Assembly: GCA_031769625.1 (NCBI GenBank)
Contig: JAUIMM010000040.1
Coordinates: forward strand, 18,612,001 to 18,676,000
Reading direction: 5' to 3'
Source: Taudactylus pleione
Taxonomy: Eukaryota > Chordata > Amphibia > Anura > Myobatrachidae
DNA length: 64,000 nt
The notes under the pieces were generated by a model. That model made no database searches, was not told the DNA's origin, and saw only the letters and a list, made by a program, of their open reading frames with translations. Positions 34,196-45,023 of the stretch are shown here, one piece after another. The position numbers were made by a program, and so were the translations under genes. How positions within the stretch are numbered: position 1 is the stretch's first letter; each line of letters starts with the position of its first letter.

Positions 34196-35400
34196 GAAAC
34201 AGTGCGTAGAGTGCAATGAGATATACAGATTATATTGCAATAACCCTGGAGCTCAAAACAGACAAAGTATCAAAGTACGCACACACAGATGGTAAATGCA
34301 AACATGTGGAATTGACACAGCCAAACACCCTGGCACAGATTCTAAAACTCCCACTTAACTTCACCAGGAATCCCTGAAAAATGATATTGCTTATACTTGG
34401 TGAGGAACCAGGTCTCGGCCCAGTGTACTTGTTTCCTATCAAGAAAGTAACAGAGTACTTAGCTGGTATGAGGACTGGAAACACCACGGATGGAAATACG
34501 GGTATGGATGTGCTGCGATCGAGAAAACACAGTACCATAGTTTAAACAACACTGAAAGAAAACTATACTAAAGAGTATAACTCTGGAGTGGTAGCACCTA
34601 TGTAGGACACAATTGATACTCAGGCACTGGCGGAGAGCAGTGAGCAGGATTTTTTAGTGGCTGGCTAATATGTAAATGATGAGTGCTGGAGGTTAGTGGT
34701 AACACCTGAAAGGGGTGTTATATAATTTCTATCCCAAGGCTGAACCCTGCTGGGTACTGTTAAGGTTTCTAATTGGGAGAGCCATCAATCAGTGGCCTGA
34801 TGAGCGTTTGATGCAGGCCAGTGGTGTCCATGACTGCTGATACTGACACTCCCTGTGCCCTACCACTTTCCTCCAGTCATTTGGTCTCTGCTGCTTGGTG
34901 TGTCTACCTAATATGCGTGGCTGCGGTGTGCTAATTAGTTTTCAGCCTTCTCTACAGTCCTATGTTGGTGTCTGTGTATCTGATCTTTTGGCTCCTTTCC
35001 TGATTGGAGCACAGCAGATGGTCTTCTGTTATTGCTTTCCCATATCACTCTCAGTGAATGCACAGTGCAGGGACTTTATTTACTCTGCCGTGGACTCCAC
35101 CTGTTACCTGCCACAGTTCCATTTGCCCTCCTAGATTCTCTCTTCTAAATGTCCTTCACTCTGACTTCCCCCTTGTTCCTCCTCTACGCTCTTGCTCTCT
35201 GTTTCTCCTAGCCCTATCTGGTTTTCTCTTTTTCTCTTTCTGCCCTGGAGATACCTACGAAAACCCTCAGTTTCCAGAACAGGGTTTGGCATAATTCTCA
35301 GTGAATATGTATCTACCAATAGTCTGCCATTCAGTGTGACTTTTTTCTAATGGAGTGTTGAATTTTTCTCTGGAATTAAAAACAGGAGAGTATCCCCGGC
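34196..35400. other. Unassigned intron sequence
   Basis: No element recognised. Pyrimidine-rich between 35100 and 35260. Incidental frames only. Confidence 0.35.
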
Positions 35401-35870
35401 ACTGAGGACTGTACAAAACTTCATTGTGACACTTCTGCTATTCAAAACTAGTCCCTTATTCTCCATAAATGGGAGAATAGCAATATAGGACTGTTAAAGG
35501 TAGTGTCAGCACTTAAGATATAAGTGATCAAACACCTGTTACCCAAACATGAAATATGTACTGCAATTGGCAAATAAGGGATGACACAACAAAAAAAATC
35601 ATAATCCATAATCAAATGACTTCTTAGTTAGATTAATGGCATAATACAACTCACTATTGTCATGGATAAATAACAATCGTTTTCACTACTGTAGACAATG
35701 GTTAGAAGAATAATTAAAAATGCAAATAATGTAAAAATTATTGAAAAATGTATCACAAGTTGAAAATCAGAGTTAAAAATAAAGCATAAAAGCAAAATTA
35801 AATTCTCACTTAAAATTGCAATGCATTTCATCGCACCTGCCGCTTCCTCAGATAGCGTTGAATGCACCAT
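35400..35870. repeat. PLE-flank-like sequence with hammerhead-like motif
   Basis: AT-rich, non-coding. At 35825-35851 the minus strand has CTGAGGA, then GAAAT 20 nt later, resembling the hammerhead core CUGANGA...GAAA with a mutated last position. No PLE coding remnant adjacent. Confidence 0.3.
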
Positions 35871-35879
35871 GTAAACATT

Positions 35880-36850
35880 TGCAGCGCAAGTGGAAAAAGT
35901 ATGTATACTCTTGTTTTGAATAACTGGTTGACCCTCCTTTGGCAGCAACAACCTCAATCAAATGTTTTCTGTAGCTGCGGTTCAGACCCGCACAACGTTC
36001 AGGGGGAATTTTGAAATCATTCCTCTTTCCAAAACTGTTGCAGGCCATCAATACTCTTAGGTGTTCTGGTGTGTACCACTTTCATCAAGGTATGCCAAAG
36101 CGCCGCAATCGGGTTGAAGTCAGGACCATTAATTCTGTGTTTTGGGTCAGTGTCCTGGTGAATCAGTCAACGTCTTCTGAGCTTTCATTTGCAGATGGAA
36201 AATGTTTTGGTAAACTTTTTAAAATATTTTTTTCTGTCATTGTGATCAAGTGGTGCAGGCTGTGAGCCAGCAAAGCAGCCCCAAACCATGATGCTACATA
36301 CACCATACCTTACAGCTGAGATGAGGTTTTGCTTCTGGGGTGTTGCTGTGCCTTTCTTTCTTCACAAAGTGTTGTTTTCCTTCCAAAAAAAATAAACTTT
36401 TAATTTCATCTGTCCACTAAACATTCTGACTGTAACCCTGTGGAACATCCAGATGATCTTTAAGGAACTTCAGTAGTGCTGCAGTCATTTTATTTTGGAC
36501 AGCAGTGACTTTTTCCGTGGTGTACTCCCATGAACACCATTATTCACTGTTTTTTGTACTGTAGACTCGTGATCAAATATGATTGCAAGTTGCAGAGATT
36601 TCTGTAAGTCTTGAGCATTCTATGCTGTGCTGTGCTCTCGCAGTCAACAAGTCTTAATCTTAATTCTTCTGAGATCTCATTTGCTGGAGGCATGATTTGC
36701 CTCATGCAATGCTTCCTGTGAATAGAAAAATCAAAAATTGGTAGTGCAAGGCAACTCTGACCAACACCTCCAATCTTGTCTAATTGATTGGACTACAGGC
36801 TAGCTAACTGCTGATGCCAATTAGCTTTGTAATCCTTAGCCTAGGGGTTC
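35880..36850 (-). mobile_element. Tc1-like transposon no. 2, left part (interrupted)
   Basis: The + strand carries the typical antisense of a Tc1 transposase: GCAGCAACAACCTCAATCAA, CCCAAACCATGATGCTACAT and TTTCATCTGTCCACTAAACA. On the minus strand it starts near 36690 (MPPANEISEELRLRLV). Stops and shifts are abundant. The sequence breaks at about 36850 and resumes at about 39342, so another element has inserted into it. Terminal repeats not located. Confidence 0.65.
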
Positions 36851-39341
36851 TACAGTAGTGGATTTACTGCTAGGCAACAGAGGTGGCCGCTTAGGGTCTG
36901 GCGGGTCCCAGGCGGCCCTGCCAACAGGGCTGTAAAATGGAGGCTTATTTTATATAGTACCGGCCCCAGCAGACTGTCAGTACATTGGACAGCTGCCGGG
37001 TGCCGCTCTGGCTCACTGTCCTCTCCTCTGCACTCTATGCTGCGTGTGACATCTCACGTACAGAGAGAGAACAGCTGAGAACAAGCTTGAAGAACAAGAA
37101 GCCGAGGTCCGAGTTCAGAGTGAGCACAAATGAAGGTAAGTCTTGTGCCAGTGCTACAGTAGTGGGAAAGGAAGGGGGGAGGTCGCGAATGGGGGTGAGT
37201 CAATCACCGAGCACCCAGGGACCGGCACGATATGAAAAAAGATAGGCATTAACTACAGTAATATTCTGTTTCCTTAAAGCAGCACTAGAAGAAGAAGTCA
37301 CATCTAAAATCTTGCTCTCTTTCTCTATGAGGGAGGCCAGGAGCTGGCTGCCAGATTTCAGCCTGCGTGCAGAAGTGGAAAAATGGGCATGAGCCAAGCA
37401 TACACAAGTACAAGAGATGAGGATGTGTTGTTGGAACTGCAGCCACAGAGTTGGTGCTAAGCGTACATATGCCTGTTCCTAGGTGCATCTTCTGTGTAGA
37501 TTGATGGGCACGGATAATGATTAGTAACAAGACAATCATAGGGATAGGGGACGGGCGCACCACAAGGCGTATAAAACTCTGCATATAGTCGAATATGCCA
37601 TTTCCAAGGGGGGAGGTGCTGGCCGCAAGTGAACTGCTGAACGTGTCTGCATGATCGTGCGCAGAGCGGCAGCAGACTGTCAGTGATTGACATTCTGCTG
37701 CTGCTTGTGGGCGGGGGGGGCAGGGCTTCCATTTTCCAAAACAGGCGTGTTGCTGCCATTGGGGAGGAAAGAGGCCAGGATCTCCGTCGGCCTCTTTCCC
37801 TTATCTGCGAGGGCCGGCTTGCGTGAACTGAGTGGACCCCATAGTCACTCAGTCAGCTGGGGTACACACAGATGATGCGATGCAGCGTCCAAGGACACAG
37901 ATCATTAATGCATGCAGGAGATATGGTGCCTCCTGCTGCATTACCAAATTACCAAGGACGGAATTGCAAAAACTGCCTGTGTGCGGCTTTGCAATTCCGT
38001 GCTTTGCTGAATCAGCCCCCAAATTATATATTCTCAGTATGAGATTCTTTCACATTATATTAATAGAAAAATATTAGAAAAAATAAAACACAAAATTGAT
38101 CAAACACAGTAGCGTACTAGAAAGCACAAAATTCCTGATGGTCAAAATGTCACCTACTCTTTATCCCTACTCCTTATATTATCATGAACTGCAGTATCAT
38201 CTGGGATCATTGTCTCTGTTGCACATATAATGATGAGGCCTATACAGTAAACAGTAGGAAATACATATATTACAAAATAATAAATATAACAGGGCTAGTA
38301 AAATTACCCTAACAAACACCCATTATCACTTTAGGACATTTTGGACTAATCTCAACTAATACCAAAGTTATCTGCCCTCAGAGGATATGGGTTGCAGTAC
38401 TTCTAGTATATATAATAAATGTTTAAAATACTTGGTTAAAGCCAATAATCTAATATATATTTTAACTTTGGACAAAAGTGTATGTTAAGTGAATTACATC
38501 CTACTGTATTTAAATTGGTTAATGCTTAAAAGAATGAAAAATTATTTTGGCTAGAAATTACTATGTGTAAGTAGCATTACGGTGTGTGGCATAATATTAC
38601 AAGGGGCATTACGGTGTGTGGCATAATGTGTAAGGGTCATTACTGTGTGTGGCATAATGCATAAAGGGCATTACTGTGTGGTATAATTTGTAAAGGGCAT
38701 AATTGTGTGGCATCATGTGTAAGTGTCATGTTTGTAAGGAGTGCTACTGTGTGGCATAAAGTGAATGGGCTATGTGTGGCATAACATGAATTGGCACTAC
38801 TGTCTGACAAAATGTTAATAAGGGCCACTACTGTGCAGTGTAATGTGACTAAGGAACACTACTGTGCAATGTAATATGACAAAGGGGCACTACTGTGTGG
38901 TTTAATGTGACGAAGGGGCACTACTGTGTGGTTCCAGCAAGACCACACTTGTTTTCTTTTTTTTTTCTGTCGCATAGATTTGGAGAGCGCTCTCCCTGCT
39001 TCAATTGTGAATGGCAGCACCAATCCTCTTTATGTACACTGGGCACAAATAAGTGTAGTTACAGCTCTGCTTTGGTGTGCACAGATGTGTCCTCCTCTGT
39101 GTTCAGCACTCCTGTCTTAAAAATTCCTGCAGTGAACACTATTAAATCTTCTACAACTGCTAAGATCGGGGTTGGTCAATTGGGATTTTTTTTAAAAAAA
39201 AAGCAAAGTATAAGAAGGAAAGACAAATAATGTCAGGGGAATGAATCAGGAATGAAAATATAGTGCTATGGATTGTTTGAGGAAGGGGGGCCCCAAATTG
39301 GTGTCTTGCTTAGGGCCCCATGAGATCTAAATCAGCCTCTG
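36851..39341. mobile_element. Composite repeat C, copy 1, inserted in Tc1-like element no. 2
   Basis: About 2.5 kb between the two Tc1-like halves; GTTC stands at both junctions (36846-36849 and 39341-39344). Contents in order: a G-rich segment, the repeat shared with 770-990 (37560-37760), a segment ending GCTGAATCAGCCCCC, a 36-bp-type minisatellite (38570-38935), and a tail. In the tail TTGGTGTGCACAGATGTGTC then CTCCTCTGTGTTCAGCACTC matches the reverse of 51560-51620. No transposase seen. Confidence 0.5.
38570..38935. repeat. Degenerate minisatellite of composite repeat C (copy 1)
   Basis: About ten units of roughly 30-36 bp built on GGGCACTACTGTGTGGCATA followed by ATGTGTAA-type sequence. 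It is the reverse complement of the array at 51790-52270 (AGTAGTGCCCC...CACATTA...CACA). Confidence 0.75.
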
Positions 39342-39640
39342 GTTCACTTTTTTTCCAACCTATACTATGAATGTTAGGAGGATGTATTCAATATGGACAA
39401 GAGATGTATTGTAATTTGTGCATTGTTTGATTAACCAGATTGTTTGTCCATTTTTGTGACGTGAAGATGAAATTACGATCACATTTAATTCCAAAAAGGA
39501 TCACACCGTTTAATTTCCACTGTATCTTATCCCTCTAATATGCATGAACCCTTTGAATTTTCAACAGTATCTACAGTGAAAAAAGTTATTTGGGCTCTAT
39601 GGTTTTGCTTTATCTCTTTCAACATATCCAACCCTTTCCC
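39342..39640 (-). mobile_element. Tc1-like transposon no. 2, right part
   Basis: TTCACTTTTTTTCCAACC followed by TGTTTGTCCATTTTTGTGAC-type and ATCACATTTAATTCC sequence resembles the non-coding side of the vertebrate Tc1 family that matches 35880-36850. End not located. Confidence 0.45.
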
Positions 39641-39684
39641 TTTTTAGTTCAGTAAATTTAATTGTATTAGTGTTTTAGACAGGT

Positions 39685-39920
39685 TGGGTACAGGATGCCG
39701 GCGGTCAGAATACCAATCACGGCATTCCGACAGAATCCCAACATTTGATGGTACACAGCCTAACCCGCAGCTTAACCCTTACCCCCCCACCTCCCATTTC
39801 ACTTTAACCCTCCTCCGTAGTGCCTAACCTTAATGCTAATCCTACTACTTATCATCGGGATGACAGCAGTCGGGATTCTGGCCCTGGTATTGTGAGCACT
39901 GGCATCCTGACCCCAGGGAT
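39685..39920 (+). repeat. TAACCC-array element, copy IV (degenerate)
   Basis: Flank ACAGGATGCCGGCGGTCAGA, core 39760-39845 with CTAACCCGCAGCTTAACCCT and TAGTGCCTAACC words, and right flank with GGGATTCTGGC. Fewer telomere-like units than the other copies. Confidence 0.55.
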
Positions 39921-40391
39921 GGTGACAACATCTCTTTTAGACTAGCTTTATATGCATTTTTACCGTCCTTTGTCTATATTTCTTATAGGCTGTTTCCTAA
40001 GCACTGCTAACAACTTTTTAGGAGAACTACATTGACTTTTTCTTTATTTAGCTTTTATAAGATTGAGGCCATTTCCTGGTATGGTCAATTGAAAGAATTA
40101 CTGGTAATCGGGCAACTCCTGCATTGGCTCAACATACAAAGAAATTACATGAAACCGTTGCACACTTTTGGGCATAATTAAGCAAATTAATTTTCAATTT
40201 ACAGAGTCTTTAATAACTTCCTAAAATGCAATTGAGATGGGTCACTACTAGCAGGTGTAGAAACATACTGTATCTGTTATATATTTATGTTGCTTGACAA
40301 TTTGCTATCACTTCTGGGTTATTTACTTAAGGAGCAGCATACCATCTCTGTGTCTCACTCATCCTAGCCTCGGGGATATGTAGCTGTTTCT
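39921..40391. other. Unassigned intron sequence
   Basis: No feature recognised. Confidence 0.4.
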
Positions 40392-40756
40392 TAAGGTGGG
40401 TACACACCTGACAGATATATCTGCAGATGATGGTCATACACACTGAACAGTCATCATCTGCTTGTGCCCTCGGGTCTCAGGGGGCGGGAGCTGGGGGGTG
40501 TTGGGGGCGTGTCCCTCCCCGCGGCTGCCGCTGTGTGTGTATGGACGGTCTGCCGACCTCCTGTACACACCTGCCGATGGACAGATATGTCTGCAGACAT
40601 ATCTGTCCATCGGCTGTGCAGCACAGCCAATGCGATATGTCTATGAACGACGACGTTCACCAACATATCGCGGGTACACACTGGCTGACGTGCAGCAGAT
40701 CTATTGGCCGATCAATTGATCGGCCAATGTATCTGTCAGTGTGTACCCAGCAATAG
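40392..40756. mobile_element. GGGTACACAC-ended MITE, copy 2
   Basis: Left GGTGGGTACACACCTGACAG pairs with right CTGTCAGTGTGTACCCAGC. The interior repeats the module order of 21957-22316 with a perfect palindrome around CCGATGGACAGATATGTCTG (40574-40617) and another in GGCCGATCAATTGATCGGCC (40707-40726). It ends 100 bp upstream of WNT2 exon 3. Confidence 0.75.
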
Positions 40757-40855
40757 ATACAGTTGTGGGTTCATACAATACACAAGTGATTATTAACAAT
40801 CAAGTGCAGTTATGTTTACAGCAAGCATTTTTCACTCCTTTCTCTACATTTCCAG

Positions 40856-41133
40856 GTAGCCGTGAGTCTGCCTTTGTTTATGCCATCTCTTCTGCCGGAG
40901 TGGTGTTTGCTATCACTAGGGCATGCAGCCAAGGAGAGCTGAAGTCCTGTTCCTGTGATCCTAAGAAAAAAGGCTCTTCCAAAGATAGCAGAGGCAGCTT
41001 TGACTGGGGTGGCTGCAGTGATAACATAGACTATGGTGTCAAATTTGCCAGAGCATTTGTGGATGCAAAAGAAGGAAAAGGAAAAGATGCAAGAGCTCTG
41101 ATGAACCTACACAACAACAGAGTCGGAAGAAAG
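40856..41133 (+). CDS. WNT2: WNT2 exon 3
   Basis: Internal coding exon of 278 bp. The acceptor is TTTCCAG, ending at 40855, and the donor is AAG|GTATTT at 41134. Its first two bases complete the codon begun in exon 2, giving Arg-Ser-Ser-Arg-Glu across the junction, and 92 codons follow. Visible Wnt signature segments are [45 protein letters not shown], and [20 protein letters not shown] followed by [11 protein letters not shown]. The CSCDPKK and [19 protein letters not shown] wording fits WNT2 rather than WNT2B. The exon stops just before the region holding the palmitoleoylated serine (CHGVSGSC in Wnt proteins), which must lie in the next exon, beyond the window. No frameshift or stop is seen, so the exon looks functional. 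Confidence 0.97.
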
Positions 41134-41204
41134 GTATTTGCTTATTTCACTTTGTTTGGCAGCATTAAAATAAATAAAAAATGGTAGTGACAAATACGCA
41201 ATTA

Positions 41205-41742
41205 TACCCTTTTTCCACTGGTCAGAATACCCGGGTTATTGCTGTGTCAACTCGGGTAGCGGCTCAGTGGAAAAGACTCCTAGGAAAAAAATCAGAGTTT
41301 TACTCGGGTAAAACCCTGGTCAGGCTCAGTAGAAACTGGTAACCCGGGTCTTCTGACCCGGGACCCGTTTACCGCATGGTGATTGGCTGGTATTCGGAAA
41401 CTGTCTGTCTCAGCTGTTACAGGGGAGGGGGAGATTACAGCCTCCCCGTATGGTCCGGACCTTTCCGTTTTTTACCCCATCCCCGTTTCATACTGGGAGG
41501 CTGCAATCTCTCCCTCCCCGGTGACAGCTGTCAGAGAGCCTCCAGAATGACACCCCACCTGGAAAGAACCCCTTCCCTGGTCGACGGTCCGCTCCGGTCT
41601 GGCGTTCAGGAGAGATCTGGAGTTTCTGGCGCTTGGTGATGACATAATCTCCAAGCTCCGGCACTGCATCCGTGTGCAGTGTGAACGGCGACGCCACAGT
41701 GGAAATGGGGTACATCCCGGGTCTGACCCAGCTTGGAACAGT
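41205..41742. repeat. ACCCGGGT-rich repeat, MITE-like
   Basis: Left TTTTTCCACTGGTCAGAATA then CCCGGGT; right part has CAGTGGAAATGGGG and CCCGGGTCTGACC. The ends are partly complementary. Several CCCGGGT/ACCCGGG words inside. Immediately adjacent to the next element. No protein. Confidence 0.5.
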
Positions 41743-41743
41743 A

Positions 41744-42330
41744 GGCCTGATTCAGAGCCGCTCGCTAGATGCGATCGCTCGCACGGTGTATGCAAATTGC
41801 GTAGGTAGTGCTATCACACATCAATGCATTAGCACGCCCAGTATTTCTTAGAGAGCGATCACATAGTGTATCCAAACACCCACCAGCCTGTTTTAAGACG
41901 CCCACTTGTGCACGTCATGTCCAGGAAGTGTATGCAACCGTCGGTACATCGGGTAACATCGGATGCTATCGCAGTGCTTGAGGTTGACCATACACTACTG
42001 CGTGCACTTCAGTGTAAAAACAAACCAGGTGATGATGCTGTCTTATAATTATACACACCTCTACAACGCCGTTGAGATGCTCAGGCACGGCTGCGTTTGC
42101 ACCTCCACCCCCTGTTTTTAATGGCCAGCCCCTGTTACCACCTACAAATGGCTTCCCCTGTCACTCACTCTGCTGGGCTGTCTATGTGCAGCGAGCCAAT
42201 GCATTATGTGTCGCTAAGGTATGCACATGCGCACTCGGATACATGCGCACAATGCATACACAATGCATACCATCGGCAGCAGGGAGAGTATGCATCTTAG
42301 CGAGCGGGTCTGAATCAAACCTGAATCAAA
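41744..42330. mobile_element. GGCCTGATTCAGA-ended MITE, copy 3
   Basis: Starts GGCCTGATTCAGAGCCGCTC and ends GAGCGGGTCTGAATCAAACC. The interior is rich in ATGCATAC/GCGATCGC-like words. Right end is mutated and duplicated (TGAATCAAAC twice). Confidence 0.6.
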
Positions 42331-43095
42331 CCCGGGATTTTGATGAAAAAGGGGTATTAGACATCAGCTTTGCAGTTAAATGTTGTATCTTTAAGACACA
42401 CCTGGTGTGCTAAACCAGCACTTTGAGGCTGTCGATGTTGATAAATTTTAAATCTATATATATCGACCTTTAGTAAATTTACCCCTGGGAATTTGTATAT
42501 TAAATTCAGTGTGATGTACCGCGGCTGCACACATTACGGAATATTATGGTACACAATTACTAATGACTTTTTTCCCTTACACTTTTGGGATACAAGGGTA
42601 AATGAGTGACAATACTTGCAATTAACACACTGAATTTATTTACCCCCAAAATGGATTTATTGAATTAGACCTTACATTTATATCCTGCTTTCCTGCAGCT
42701 GTATTTCTTGAATTTGACTTTTATTTCAGAATTACTTCTGGTGATAACCAGCACCATTCTGAAAAGTGTTATACACAGTTACATCAATCTTTCCTTATTT
42801 TAACATTAAATGACAGGCAGCCGGCTAAAGTGTGAAGAGTGAGACTCAGTCAGCCTGCGGGGCTGAGGGGCCGGGCTGATAGATGAGACTGTGGTATGTG
42901 CATGTGATACCTAATGTGCACAGCTAGCGCCCCAGCTCCCACTGCAGAAGCCATGCACATTAGGTGTGATGTGCAGGTATTCGCCACAGCAATGGGCATG
43001 AAGAAGACGGGGCACTAGGGGAGTAAGTATAATGGGACGGGGCAGGGACAGGAGGAGCAGACTGACTGAGGTGACCCGCAGATGTTGGGTCCATT
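42331..43095. other. Unassigned intron sequence with a stray MITE terminus
   Basis: TTTAGTAAATTTACCCC at about 42470-42486 equals the end of the MITE at 1095-1269, but no partner end was found. The rest is unassigned. Confidence 0.4.
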
Positions 43096-43097
43096 TG

Positions 43098-43104
<7 letters not shown>

Positions 43105-43143
<39 letters not shown>
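43105..43143. repeat. (TA)n microsatellite
   Basis: TGTGTGTGTC then about 35 bp of TA. A second short TA tract followed by a T run lies at 43239-43270. Confidence 0.9.
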
Positions 43144-43145
<2 letters not shown>

Positions 43146-43148
43146 GTC

Positions 43149-43179
43149 CTGAGGAAAATGTGAAATGAAACAAGGAAAC
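43149..43179 (+). other. Hammerhead-like motif (weak)
   Basis: CTGAGGA at 43149-43155 and GAAAC at 43175-43179 match the two conserved hammerhead segments. The 19 nt between do not form a convincing stem. It is about 90 bp from the PLE inverted arm. Confidence 0.28.
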
Positions 43180-43269
43180 GTTGACTATACCTACGCGATC
43201 CTAGCTGGTCTTATGTCTGCAGTGCCGCACCTCTGCATATGTATATATATATATATATTTTTTTTTTTT

Positions 43270-43597
43270 CAAAAGGGAGGCACTCACAATACTTTACAGC
43301 AATAGTAAAACGGTCCTTTATTCCCACGTTTTGGGAACTTCAACCCGTCACCAAGGACATACAGCAACAAATAAACAGACAAAACCCACATATAAATACC
43401 CATAGCACTTACCCAATCAACATCCTGATGCACCACACCCGGTGAGAGCAAGCCAGGGTAGTCCCGGACAACGCTGCCAGACAGCACGTCGCCGTTCGAT
43501 GACTTCACCGGCTCTCCACTCCCCCACGTGAGCCCAACTCAGCGTTGCTGGGCAGCCCATAAAAACAAATAATATATGCTATAAACGGCACATCATA
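43270..43597 (-). repeat. PLE inverted arm, left
   Basis: Reverse complement of 50206-50530, with scattered mismatches. It contains the counterpart of the hammerhead-like motif, where GAAAC has become AAAAC. Confidence 0.8.
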
Positions 43598-43829
43598 TCA
43601 TGGTCTCCAATGATACCAAAAGTGTTGTGGTATCCTTTAGATATGAAGGTATTAATTGTATCACAGGATTCAATAGACTATCCAAGTATACTGATACAGG
43701 TTGGTAAAGGGACCCCCAGGCAGATATAATGGGCCGCCCCGGTGGGTCCCTTAACCGCTTATGTACCTTATGTACCATCATATATATAGTCAGGTTGTGC
43801 AGTCCAGAAATCTTTCCCATATGCTCCAT
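43593..43829 (-). pseudogene. PLE reverse-transcriptase fragment (palm part)
   Basis: The minus strand reads VHKRLRDPPGRPIISAWGSL then YQPVSVYLDSLLNPVIQLIP, SYLKDTTTLL. The PK.HK...PPGRPIvsg..s...p.S.yiD..L.P.....pSYl.DT motif is diagnostic of PLE RTs. The first about 17 codons (MGKISGLHNLTIYMM...) are not PLE but belong to the 51-bp direct repeat. The catalytic YADD region is absent. Confidence 0.8.
43776..43827. repeat. 51-bp direct repeat, left (partner 49735-49786)
   Basis: CATCATATATATAGTCAGGT ... TTCCCATATGCTCC. The partner differs at one or two bases only. The pair brackets 5.9 kb that includes hAT copy 2 and lies at the same point of the PLE RT frame, between the codons PKVH and HKRLR. 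Confidence 0.85.
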
Positions 43830-44387
43830 TTAATGTGCTTTATTGCACTTCTGAGGGAAAAGAGACGCCCTCATTCTGGACTAGCACCCTTCCTTATTGG
43901 TTTAAAAGCATGGAGTATGGTAATGTATATGCACACTGTATTAGGCACAATTCTAGATAAGTCCTACAAGTTATATACTGTAGTGCAACTTTGGTTCATT
44001 TTTGGGGTGTGGGTCCCCCTGGATTGCGTTGGTTAATCTGTCTCAGGACACCGCATTATAACACATTTTCCTTTATAACACATTTTAACCCTTCACTGTG
44101 TGTGTGTGTTTAATATATATGTACTTCACTTTTTTATTTTCATTCTTTATATATGCAGCTGTAGCTGCTCCTAACTATCTCTTTACACTGCACTTTTCTT
44201 ACTATGGTGGTGCCCTGGGGCGGCTTGGCTGGGCCAGTTTTGGTGGGTCCTGCGCTCTGGATTTGAACCCTAGTATGTTAGGGACCTACCCAAAAGAGGT
44301 TACCTGGATATGGTGGGTAGGCCCATAACCTTGGCCATGATTATGCTAAAAACCTCTATTGATTGCAAAATTTTATTGCATTTATAT
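43828..44387. other. PLE-type leader sequence inside the direct-repeat pair
   Basis: GGTGGTGCCCTGGGGCGGCT, GGATTTGAACCCTAGTATG and GGTGGGTAGGCCCATAACC are non-coding and resemble PLE 5' flank sequence by my recognition only. The target duplication of hAT copy 2 (ATTTATAT) is its last 8 bp. Confidence 0.35.
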
Positions 44388-45023
44388 TAGGGGTGTGCAC
44401 CGGCCACTTTTCGTGTTTTGTGTTTTGGTTTTGGATCTGGATCTTTCTTCGTGTTTTGGATCTGGATTGGTTTTGCCAAAACCACCCTTCCGTGTTTTGG
44501 GTTCTGGGTTTTGTGTTTTGGATCTGTATTTTTTTTTTTAAAAAGCATAAAAACAGCTAAAATCACAGAATTTGTTGGTTTCTCTGCTCCTATGCTATTA
44601 TTAACCTCAATAACCTTAATTTCCACTCATTTCCAGTCTATTCTGAACACCTCACACCTCACAATAGTGTTTTCATGTCCAAAAGGTTGCACCGAGGTAG
44701 CTGGATGACTATGCTAAGCGACACGAGTGGGCGGCACAAACACGTGACCCATCTAGGAGTGACACTGCAGTGGCAGACAGGATGGCAGTTAGAAAAACTA
44801 GGCCCCAAACTGTACATAATGCAAAGAAAAAAAAGAAGTGCAAGATGGAATTGTCCTTGGGCCCTCCCACCCACCCTTATGTTGTATAAACAGGACATGC
44901 ACACTTTAACAAATCAATCATTTCAGCGCCAGGGTCTGCCACACAACTGTGGCTGAAATGATTGGTTCGTTTGGGCCCCCACAAAACAAGCTGGCAATTA
45001 ATGTGTCCCTGCACAAACTGGCT

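Larger units (their letters stand above)
8168..40855 (+). other. WNT2: WNT2 intron 2
   Basis: 32,688 bp between the GT donor at 8168 and the AG acceptor ending at 40855, joining two exons with complementary codon phases. Nearly all recognisable content is repeats: L2 and L1 LINE pieces, a Penelope-like element, two Tc1-like elements, palindromic MITEs, TAACCC-containing elements and TA microsatellites. No conserved non-coding block could be recognised by eye. Inferred from the two flanking exons. Confidence 0.93.
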
